Positions 8,693-15,688 of a DNA stretch of 64,000 nucleotides are shown one piece after another. The stretch is from contig NZ_JAPZSP010000020.1 of assembly GCF_027531705.1 (NCBI RefSeq), positions 62,001-126,000 of the forward strand, written 5' to 3'. The stretch comes from Flavobacterium sp. GTDB taxonomy: Bacteria > Bacteroidota > Bacteroidia > Flavobacteriales > Flavobacteriaceae. The notes beneath the pieces were generated by a model. It saw nothing but the letters and a program-made list of their open reading frames with translations, did no database searches and was not told the origin of the DNA. The position numbers and the translations under genes were made by a program. How positions within the stretch are numbered: the stretch's first letter is position 1; every line of letters starts with the position of its first letter.

Positions 8693-9112
8693 TTAATCTT
8701 TGAAACGCTCCCATTTTATTAACATAAACTTATCTCCAAGCTCTGTAATAATCATTCCTGCTCCTTTTAGTTGTTCTTTATTTTTCAAAAATTCTACCAA
8801 TTCTAAGTGGTTGTATATCTTATAAGTTGGGTGATAATCGGTATGATTGGGTTTGGTTACCTTATATTCCTTTACCCAGTTACTTACTGTTACGTGCGAA
8901 ACACCAATAATGCGTTCTATTTCTCTAAAACTTAAACCTTCTAAATAGAGTTGCAATGCTTTGGTTACATAGTAGCTATCTATCTTTTTACCCAACTTAT
9001 TGACGGTGAAATAGTAATTGCATTTTTTGCACAAAAACCTTTGTCTATCTTTGATTACACCGCTTTTTACAATGTTGTCACTTTGGCATTTTGGACAAGC
9101 TAAAATCTCCAT
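8693..9112 (-). CDS. InsA-like zinc-ribbon/HTH DNA-binding protein (possibly domesticated)
   Basis: 139 residues. The N-terminus is a zinc ribbon with two CxxC pairs (CPKC at 6-9 and CKKC at about 28-31), followed by a helix-turn-helix (LSFREIERIIGVSHVTVSNW), as in InsA of IS1 and the N-terminal part of IS1595-type transposases. No InsB/DDE catalytic domain or frameshift partner is present, and no terminal inverted repeats are seen. The C-terminal 50 residues (about 90-139) differ from InsA and end in a compact GAGMIITELGDKFMLIKW segment. Its position directly upstream of the porin-transporter genes on the same strand suggests a local transcription regulator. Confidence 0.65.
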   Translation of the reverse strand: MEILACPKCQSDNIVKSGVIKDRQRFLCKKCNYYFTVNKLGKKIDSYYVTKALQLYLEGLSFREIERIIGVSHVTVSNWVKEYKVTKPNHTDYHPTYKIYNHLELVEFLKNKEQLKGAGMIITELGDKFMLIKWERFKD

Positions 9113-9338
9113 ATATATAAATTTTGCATAAATATACTAATTTAGCAAATATACAAAAACATTTTTGCTATTTTTTTTAGTATAAATTTACATAGTGTGC
9201 AATTTTACTGGAAAATAATTACATTAATACTAATTTTAACTGTTTTTGCTAAATTTTCTCATCTAATGATTCTATTTGTGTAATACTTATTAAAGAAATT
9301 AATTAAATCTTGAAAATTCGTACCTCGTACTTTTTTTT

Positions 9339-9398
9339 AACCACAAAGAACACGAAGATTTATACAAAGCTCACAAAGTTTTAAACTCGTGAAACTGC
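9339..9398. repeat. CACAAAG-type intergenic repeat
   Basis: The pattern 'accacaaagaacacgaag...acaaagctcacaaagtttt' is of a kind widespread between genes in this lineage. A short relative (cacaaataacacaaag) lies near 10593-10608, and a relative in the other orientation is in the leader at about 5290-5335. Confidence 0.5.
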
Positions 9399-9411
9399 GA
9401 TAAATTAAAAA

Positions 9412-9436
9412 AGACATAAAGCAAAGCCTTATGTCT
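9412..9436. repeat. Short hairpin repeat (AGACATAA / TTATGTCT)
   Basis: A perfect 8-bp stem with a 9-base loop. It resembles the AGACAAGGC / GCCTTGTCT hairpin at 24127-24147 in outer bases and in the loop, so the two appear to be one family of small palindromes. Confidence 0.5.
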
Positions 9437-9568
9437 CTATAAAAAATTAAACATCTATCTTAACAAATAGTTCTTCTAAATTCTAATTTCTGAATTCTAA
9501 TTTAGTACCTCGATTAATATAAATAAATTTTGTAGATTTGATGCAATGGATTGCTATAATTAAAAAAA

Positions 9569-10582
9569 ATGAAATATAAATTAGTTTATTTCTTATTAGT
9601 ATCACTAAGTTTTTGTTTTGGACAATCCGACTTTAAAGAGCAATTCAAAATATTCTCTTTTGAAAACAAAAAATTAGGAAAAGTAGAATTCTGCACTTTT
9701 AAATCTACAATCGATACCAAAAAGCCTTTATTGATTTTTATTCATGGTTCGGGAAATTTACCCACATTTCAGTACATCAAAGAAACTAATTCCTACAATT
9801 GGAGCGCCTTTACTGAAATTCAAAAATACAAAGACCAATACCACGTAATTTTAGTAAACAAACCAAATGTTCCTTTGTTTGACACTGTTGAAGGTGAAAA
9901 TGGAAATTTTACCTATCCTGTTTCAGATATCTATAGAGAGAACTATTCGCTAGAATGGAGAGCTGAAGCTGCTTCTCTTATAATTAACAAAGCTATAAAA
10001 TTACTACCAACCGACCAATCGAAAATAGTGGTAATCGGACATTCACAAGGTGGACAAGTGGCTCCCAAGGTAGCTGTTATCAATAAAAAAGTGACTCATC
10101 TTGTTTTGCTTAACACCAATTCATTGAATCATTTATACGATTTTGTTTTGCAAGAACGCCTAGCTGCCTTTAAGGGTGAGCAAACTTTTGAAAAAACACA
10201 ACAAAACATTGATACCTTATTTGCTGACTACAAAAGAATTTTTAATGACCCAAAAAACAAAACGAAAATGTGGTATGACGAAACCTATTTTCGCTGGGCA
10301 AGTTTTAGTGATGAAACACCATTAGAAAATATGCTAAAACTCAAAATTCCAATATTTGTGATTGCTGGCGGTAAAGACTTGTGGGGTTCTTTTATAATGA
10401 ATACTGACTATGTACAAATAGAGTTTTTACGGTACCAAAAAACAAATTTAACCTATAAAGTATATCCAAACGCCAATCATTTTTTACAAGATGAACTAGA
10501 AGAAAGTGGAAAAACAAAATATGTAGATATAAAGCCTACCGTTTTTGCAGAAATTGACCAGTGGACAAAGAGTAAAAATTAA
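9569..10582 (+). CDS. Exported alpha/beta-hydrolase
   Basis: A 337-residue protein with a signal peptide (to about LSFCFGQ, residue 19). The oxyanion-type start of an alpha/beta hydrolase is seen (FIHGSGNLP), then the nucleophile elbow GHSQGG with S159, a late aspartate in AGGKDLW and a histidine in PNANHFLQDE, giving a plausible Ser-Asp-His triad. It is probably a periplasmic esterase or peptidase-like hydrolase. The substrate is unknown. It stands alone, with repeats upstream and about 190 bases before the next gene. Confidence 0.8.
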   Translation: MKYKLVYFLLVSLSFCFGQSDFKEQFKIFSFENKKLGKVEFCTFKSTIDTKKPLLIFIHGSGNLPTFQYIKETNSYNWSAFTEIQKYKDQYHVILVNKPNVPLFDTVEGENGNFTYPVSDIYRENYSLEWRAEAASLIINKAIKLLPTDQSKIVVIGHSQGGQVAPKVAVINKKVTHLVLLNTNSLNHLYDFVLQERLAAFKGEQTFEKTQQNIDTLFADYKRIFNDPKNKTKMWYDETYFRWASFSDETPLENMLKLKIPIFVIAGGKDLWGSFIMNTDYVQIEFLRYQKTNLTYKVYPNANHFLQDELEESGKTKYVDIKPTVFAEIDQWTKSKN

Positions 10583-10701
10583 TTGTTTTTGAAGCACAAA
10601 TAACACAAAGTTATTCTAACTTCATAACTCATCGAATACAACCCCATAACCAACGAATGTGATTTGATATACTTCAAATATTCATCAATTTAGAGTCAAC
10701 C

Positions 10702-10733
10702 TTGTGGTATTGTGTAAAAATAAATTATGTTTG
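10702..10733 (+). promoter_or_regulatory. Candidate promoter of the Kelch gene
   Basis: TTG at 10702-10704 and TATGTTTG (TAnnTTTG) at 10726-10733 are 21 bases apart, close to Bacteroidota housekeeping promoter spacing. The -7 box ends 38 bases before the ATG. Confidence 0.45.
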
Positions 10734-10771
10734 TATAAATTATCTCTAACAAAGATTTAAAAAATAAAATA

Positions 10772-12502
10772 ATGATTAGAAAAATTACTCTTTTGGTGTT
10801 ACTTACCACTTTTACTTCGGCATTCTCACAAAATTTAAATTTTATAAACAAAGCTGATAAATTAATTCCCCGTGGTGGTTCGGCAAGTTCTAAAGACCAA
10901 AGTAACGATATTATGTATGTAACCAATGGCTTTTCGAACGACCAGCCCTATACTTCAGAAATTGAAGCTTATAATTTTTATGAAGATTTGTGGTATCTCT
11001 TCACACCCTCAACACCAACCATTGCCAAAAGATATGGAAATATGGAAATTTTGGGTAATACAATGTACTTGTTTAACGGTTTAACAAGCACTGGTGCTAA
11101 CAACAAATTAGAGCAATTAAATCCTGAAACAGGAGTATTGACTCAAAATACTACGCTAAATCCAAATCCGGTTTTCAGTGCTGGAAGCTCCGTTTGGGGC
11201 GATTATTTAATTAGCTTTGGAGGTTGCTCTAGTAACTTTAATGCTCAATATTCTAAAAAATTATACAAAATTACACCTTGGGGTGAATGGACAGCACTTG
11301 CTGATATGCCAGTTGGTTTGCAAACCAGAGGTGAAGTTGTTTATGATAGTAATTTTAATGCTAAACTATATACTTTTGGTGGTTATAGCGAAACCAATGC
11401 AACTGCAGAAAACTTTGAAACCGTAACATCAGGAAGCAACATTGCCCTTACTGACTGGGTAAACGTAGCAGAAACAGGAACAAAACTCTACAAAGGAAAA
11501 ACTTTTACAGCTAATAAATATGCCGAAATTACAGCATTTGAAAGTTTAGTTGCCAATCAGCAACCTACTAACATATCATGGTTAGTTTCAAATCAGATAA
11601 CAGCACTAAGCTCTGATCAAGTATTTTTAAATTTTGAAACCAAAGACGGATTTAATAACGGGGCAACTCTGCAAGCCTATCTAATTACCAATTGGACTGG
11701 TGATATAACTACTTCAACCAAAACGTTATTAGATGCCAACATCGCTAGCGGAACTACAACAGGTTATGCAGCTAATTTTATATTTTCAGGAAATATTCCA
11801 CTTACGGGAGATTTAAGTAATTTTAGAATTGGATTTAAATATGTTGGTGGTTATGCTCCAACTCCTAAAACTACAACTTATCAAATTGACAATGTGAGAG
11901 TTTACAAAGCAAATTCTTCAAATACTATTTACATTTATGATTTTGCTAGTAACCAATGGAGCACTTCCAATACATTGTTACCTATTTCATTATCGGCTTA
12001 TGCTGTTGCAATAGGAGAACTTACAGATACCAAACTGTATATAACAGGCGATTATAGCAATCAAACCTTTACAGGTGTTTACGATACTGCCAACGATACA
12101 TTTACTACTCTGACGCAAACCAACATGATTGGAAGAAGACACCACACCTCTGAGATATGGCAAAATAAACTATTTATTTTTGGAGGAAATACGACACCAT
12201 TTATATCTAGTTGTTTAACAAGCACTCAAAGTGCCGATTTACCAACGTTAACTTCAGCAACATTTGGAACAAATGCAGCATTAAAACTATATCCAAATCC
12301 AGTAAAAAACAGTTTTAATCTTTCATTTGATAAAGAAATAACTAGTATTTCAATTTATAGCCTAGTAGGACAAGAAGTATATTCAAAAGAAATCAATACC
12401 AAAGAAGAAATTATTGATGTTTCTAATTTAGCTCCTGGAACTTACTTGGTAAAAGTGACTTCAAACGAAGAAGTACAAACAACCAAAATTATAAAAGAGT
12501 AA
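10772..12502 (+). CDS. T9SS-secreted Kelch-propeller protein
   Basis: 576 residues: signal peptide (to about TSAFSQ, residue 20), then Kelch-like blades (IMYVTNGFSND, KLYTFGGYSETN, KLFIFGGNTTPF). Residues about 215-390 form an inserted beta-sandwich that looks like a choice-of-anchor J type domain (FETVTSGSNIALTDWVNV ... YQIDNVRVYKA) splitting the propeller. The C-terminal 75 residues are a type A T9SS sorting domain (LYPNPVKNSFNLSF ... TTKIIKE). It is likely exported through the outer membrane and anchored or released; the ligand is unknown. Confidence 0.8.
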   Translation: MIRKITLLVLLTTFTSAFSQNLNFINKADKLIPRGGSASSKDQSNDIMYVTNGFSNDQPYTSEIEAYNFYEDLWYLFTPSTPTIAKRYGNMEILGNTMYLFNGLTSTGANNKLEQLNPETGVLTQNTTLNPNPVFSAGSSVWGDYLISFGGCSSNFNAQYSKKLYKITPWGEWTALADMPVGLQTRGEVVYDSNFNAKLYTFGGYSETNATAENFETVTSGSNIALTDWVNVAETGTKLYKGKTFTANKYAEITAFESLVANQQPTNISWLVSNQITALSSDQVFLNFETKDGFNNGATLQAYLITNWTGDITTSTKTLLDANIASGTTTGYAANFIFSGNIPLTGDLSNFRIGFKYVGGYAPTPKTTTYQIDNVRVYKANSSNTIYIYDFASNQWSTSNTLLPISLSAYAVAIGELTDTKLYITGDYSNQTFTGVYDTANDTFTTLTQTNMIGRRHHTSEIWQNKLFIFGGNTTPFISSCLTSTQSADLPTLTSATFGTNAALKLYPNPVKNSFNLSFDKEITSISIYSLVGQEVYSKEINTKEEIIDVSNLAPGTYLVKVTSNEEVQTTKIIKE

Positions 12503-12523
12503 AATCGAAAAATTCCAAAATAC

Positions 12524-12554
12524 AAATCCCAAATTTGAAAAGAGTTTGGGATTT
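12524..12554 (+). terminator. Hairpin terminator-like repeat
   Basis: AAATCCCAAA pairs with TTTGGGATTT across 11 bases, directly after the Kelch gene. The same design with the same flanking 'aattccaaaat' lies at 14874-14912, so the terminator is itself a dispersed repeat. Confidence 0.6.
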
Positions 12555-12585
12555 GATTTGCAATTACTAAATAATTATATATTTG
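12552..12585 (+). promoter_or_regulatory. Candidate promoter of the RCC1 gene
   Basis: TTTG at 12552-12555 (or 12557-12560) precedes TATATTTG at 12578-12585 by 22 (or 17) bases. This is a good -33/-7 pair for a Bacteroidota promoter, 27 bases before the ATG. Confidence 0.5.
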
Positions 12586-12612
12586 AGTCATTAAAAAACT
12601 AAACAATACCTT

Positions 12613-14853
12613 ATGAAAAAACTTTACATTTTATTATCACTTTTCATTTCTATTACTGCTTCGGCACAATACACCTTTACGGTTTACAATCCATCCAATT
12701 CGGGTGTAGCAAGCTACTTTATTGGCGATATTAAAGTGGATGCAAATGGCTTGTTATGGATGGCGACTTACGAAGGCGTTTCAACCTTTAACGGAACAAC
12801 TTTTACCAACTATACAACTGCCAATTCAGGTATTGCTTCCAACGCCATAATTAAAATTGAAATAGATGGTTTAGGCAAAAAATGGATGGCATCACAAAAT
12901 AATGGTATCATTTTGCGCAACGGAACTACATGGACTAATTATACTACAGCCAATTCTGGACTTCCAAATAATGCCATCAATGACATAGCGATTGATGGAT
13001 TGAACAACCTTTGGATAGCTACAGCATCTGGACTTACCAAATTTAATGGAACAACTTGGACCACCTATACCTCGCTTACAAATATTAATTCTGTTGCAAC
13101 AGACAGTAATAATGGAGTTTGGGTTAGCAATAACTTTGGAGTATTATACAAATTTAATGGTACTGATTTTAATACTATCTTTCAAGGAGGCACGAACAAA
13201 ATTTTAAAAATTGCAAATAATAACATTTATTGTGATTCTGGAGATGGCTTAATGACTATTACAACTGGTGGTACCTACATTGGAACTCAATGGCAAAGTA
13301 ATTCTTGTCTTTCGGGTTACCAATTCAATGCTTTAGATGTTGATAGTAATAACAAAATATGGATTGGATTTGGAGGAACAGGCTTGCAAAATTTTACTGA
13401 TTGTACTTCTTATACGGTAGCAAATTCAGATTTACCAATGGATGATGTTAGAGCATTAAAAACACTTTCTGATGGCACTATTTGGGTAGGAACTTCTCAA
13501 GGTGGTTTGGTTAAAATGACACCTGGAGGAACTATAGGTTGCTGGAAACAAATAAGTTCAGGACAACAATTTACGGTTGCTATAAAATCTGACGGAAGTC
13601 TTTGGTCATGGGGAGCAAATGCTTTTGGACAATTAGGTTATGCTGGATCAAACAACAACCAACCTTCACAAATTGGAACTGCAACAAACTGGAAAAGTAT
13701 TTCTTGTGGAGTTGCCCATACACTAGCAATCAAGACAGATGGAACTTTATGGGCATGGGGAAATAATTTTTATGGCTATTTAGGTGATGGCACAACTGTT
13801 GCTAAGAACACACCAGTACAAATAGGAAATGCAACCAATTGGAAAAATGTATATGCAGGATACACCCATAGTTTTGGTATAAAAAATGATGGTACGCTTT
13901 GGGCATGGGGTTACAACCAATATGGTCAATTAGGTGATGGTACAACTACAAATAGATCGGTACCAACTCAAATTGGAACAGCAACCAATTGGCAAAGTAT
14001 TGGTGCGGGTAATTCGCATAGTATGGGAATTAAAACCAACGGAACTCTATGGACTTGGGGACGAAATGATAAAGGACAATTAGGAGATGGTACTTCTGTT
14101 AACAAAACTAATCCAACACAGATAGGTACAGCTACAAATTGGCAATACATTGATGGTGGAATAAGCTATACAGCGGCTCTAAAAACAGATGGTACTATTT
14201 GGACTTGGGGAGAAAATACTTATGGACAATTAGGACAAAATGATTTGGTGAATAGAACCACGCCAACTCAAGTTGGAACCCCAAACGACACATGGGAATT
14301 TGTTTCTGCTGGAGGTTATCATATTGTTGCTTCAAAAAACTATGATGCCATATTTGCTTGGGGAAGAAATGACTCTGGACAATTAGGAAACGGTACAACC
14401 ACCAATAGTCTTGTTCCAACATTTCTAATAGATGGAATTGAATGGAATGCAGTCAGTGCTGGTTTCGACTTTTCTTCTGCAATGTCAACAAATGGCGATG
14501 TACATACTTGGGGTAATAATTCTTTAGGACAATTAGGGAATGGAACTAATACAAACAATAGTGACGCCTATAATTCAGTTACCTGTCCTACAACTTTAGA
14601 CGTAACTGATTTTACAACCTCTTCAAACAAAGTCAAAGCATATCCTAACCCAGTAAAAAATATTCTAAATATTTCATTTGAAAATAAGATAACTAATGCT
14701 TCAATTTATAATTTAGTAGGTCAAGAAGTGCTTACTAAGTCAATAAACTCAAATGAAGACACAATAGATGTTTCAAATTTAGCATCTGGAACTTATTTGG
14801 TAAAAGTTACTTCTGATGGAGAAGTGAAAACTACTAAAATCATAAAAGAATAA
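12613..14853 (+). CDS. T9SS-secreted two-propeller protein (Reg_prop plus RCC1)
   Basis: 746 residues with a signal peptide (to about ITASAQ, residue 19). Residues about 20-305 carry short 'two-component-regulator propeller' type repeats (GLLWMATYEGVSTFNGTTF, NNLWIATASGLTKFNGTTW, TIWVGTSQGGLVKM). Residues about 310-660 carry seven RCC1-type blades of about 50 residues, each with a (L/I)W(S/A/T)WG...GQLG core (for example TLWAWGYNQYGQLG). The last 75 residues are a T9SS type A sorting domain (AYPNPVKNILNISF ... TTKIIKE). It is likely a surface-exposed binding protein; no enzymatic site is seen. Repeats make the DNA internally similar every 150 bases or so. Confidence 0.82.
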   Translation: MKKLYILLSLFISITASAQYTFTVYNPSNSGVASYFIGDIKVDANGLLWMATYEGVSTFNGTTFTNYTTANSGIASNAIIKIEIDGLGKKWMASQNNGIILRNGTTWTNYTTANSGLPNNAINDIAIDGLNNLWIATASGLTKFNGTTWTTYTSLTNINSVATDSNNGVWVSNNFGVLYKFNGTDFNTIFQGGTNKILKIANNNIYCDSGDGLMTITTGGTYIGTQWQSNSCLSGYQFNALDVDSNNKIWIGFGGTGLQNFTDCTSYTVANSDLPMDDVRALKTLSDGTIWVGTSQGGLVKMTPGGTIGCWKQISSGQQFTVAIKSDGSLWSWGANAFGQLGYAGSNNNQPSQIGTATNWKSISCGVAHTLAIKTDGTLWAWGNNFYGYLGDGTTVAKNTPVQIGNATNWKNVYAGYTHSFGIKNDGTLWAWGYNQYGQLGDGTTTNRSVPTQIGTATNWQSIGAGNSHSMGIKTNGTLWTWGRNDKGQLGDGTSVNKTNPTQIGTATNWQYIDGGISYTAALKTDGTIWTWGENTYGQLGQNDLVNRTTPTQVGTPNDTWEFVSAGGYHIVASKNYDAIFAWGRNDSGQLGNGTTTNSLVPTFLIDGIEWNAVSAGFDFSSAMSTNGDVHTWGNNSLGQLGNGTNTNNSDAYNSVTCPTTLDVTDFTTSSNKVKAYPNPVKNILNISFENKITNASIYNLVGQEVLTKSINSNEDTIDVSNLASGTYLVKVTSDGEVKTTKIIKE
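13550..14590 (+). repeat. Seven in-frame RCC1-type repeats
   Basis: Coding tandem repeats of roughly 150 bases in the second half of the two-propeller gene. Each contains a conserved 'tggggn...ggacaattagg' core. They are protein-domain repeats, not a CRISPR or satellite array. Confidence 0.75.
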
Positions 14854-14873
14854 AAGAAGAAATTCCAAAATGC

Positions 14874-14912
14874 AAATCCCAAATTCCAAATTTATGGAGT
14901 TTGGGATTTTTT
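14874..14912 (+). terminator. Rho-independent-type terminator after the RCC1 gene
   Basis: A perfect 10-bp stem AAATCCCAAA / TTTGGGATTT is followed by a T-run. Inner bases (TTCCAAA...TGGAG) add partial pairing. Confidence 0.7.
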
Positions 14913-15026
14913 GTTTTTTAGAAAATGAAACTCTAATTTTAACACTAACAAATGTCAATAATTTTAACAGAATTTAAATACAATTAAAAAAAATAGCTTT
15001 AATTTGTAGGTAACAAACAAACTATA

Positions 15027-15626
15027 ATGCAATTTGACCCAAACAATTTAGATTCTTCATCTTTATATAAATTACTTACAGGTTCGATAATTCCAAGACC
15101 TATCGGTTGGATTTCTACAGTTGACCAAAACGGTATCAACAACCTTGCTCCTTTCTCCTATTTTAATATTGTTGGTGAAAAACATATTATGTTTTCGACT
15201 GCTAAAAAAAAAGGAAACAATAAAGATACTTTAAACAATATTCTTCTAAATAAAGAATTCGTTTTGAACATGGTTACAGAAGATGTTGTTGAAGCTATGA
15301 ACATGACATCAGCAGAATTACCAGCTAATGAAGATGAATTCATTCATGCTGGTCTTACTCCTATTGATTGCAAACGAATAAAGCCAAAAAGAGTTAAAGA
15401 ATCTAAAATTTCATTTGAATGTAAAATGATTCATAATTTCACAATGCCACATCCAGAAAACAATGGAGCAACTATGATTGTTGGTGAAATTGTAATGATG
15501 CACTTTGATGATGATGTGCTTTTAGATAATTACAAAATCAATATGGAAAATTACAAACCTGTTTCAAGATTAGCAGGTTCAAATTATAGTAAAATTGGAG
15601 AAGTTTTCTCAATTAAAAGAAGTTAA
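15027..15626 (+). CDS. Flavin reductase-like FMN-binding split-barrel protein
   Basis: 199 residues. The N-terminal region (LLTGSIIPRPIGWISTVD, then NLAPFSYFNIVGEKHIMFS) is characteristic of the DIM6/NTAB flavin-reductase family, which binds FMN in a split barrel and often supplies reduced flavin or acts on flavin-linked substrates. It is the first gene of the same-strand catabolic block and ends 62 bases before the hydroxylase fusion, across a hairpin repeat. It may serve flavin supply to the pathway, though the hydroxylase family normally reduces its own FAD. The exact reaction is unknown. Confidence 0.78.
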   Translation: MQFDPNNLDSSSLYKLLTGSIIPRPIGWISTVDQNGINNLAPFSYFNIVGEKHIMFSTAKKKGNNKDTLNNILLNKEFVLNMVTEDVVEAMNMTSAELPANEDEFIHAGLTPIDCKRIKPKRVKESKISFECKMIHNFTMPHPENNGATMIVGEIVMMHFDDDVLLDNYKINMENYKPVSRLAGSNYSKIGEVFSIKRS

Positions 15627-15632
15627 ATAAAA

Positions 15633-15680
15633 AAATCCGCGGAAATCAGCGTTGCATAGCATCCGTTTCATCCGCGTTCC
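15633..15680. repeat. ATCCGCG-type intergenic repeat
   Basis: 'aatccgcggaaatcagcg' ... 'catccgtttcatccgcg' lies between two same-strand genes and ends 8 bases before the next ATG. Relatives lie at 21921-21970 and, as an inverted pair, around the GxxExxY gene at 40080-40131 and 40549-40599. Confidence 0.65.
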
Positions 15681-15688
15681 ATTAAAAT

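Larger units (their letters stand above)
9113..9568. other. Gene-free interval with repeats and possible operator motifs
   Basis: No convincing coding region. TTTAGCAAA (9141-9149) and its complement TTTGCTAAA (9245-9253), plus TTTTTGCT (9162, 9243), lie upstream of the InsA-like gene. A 'ccacaaagaacacgaag' type repeat is at 9339-9398, a hairpin at 9412-9436, and a -7-like TAGATTTG at 9533-9540 precedes the hydrolase gene. Confidence 0.6.

Noticed and set aside
8693..9112. A complete IS1-type insertion sequence
   Set aside because: Only an InsA-like protein is present; no InsB catalytic frame, no terminal inverted repeats and no target duplication are visible.
13550..14590. Regularly spaced repeats that could be read as a CRISPR-like or satellite array
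   Set aside because: They are in-frame, about 150 bases long, and translate to RCC1 blades; spacers are part of the protein.
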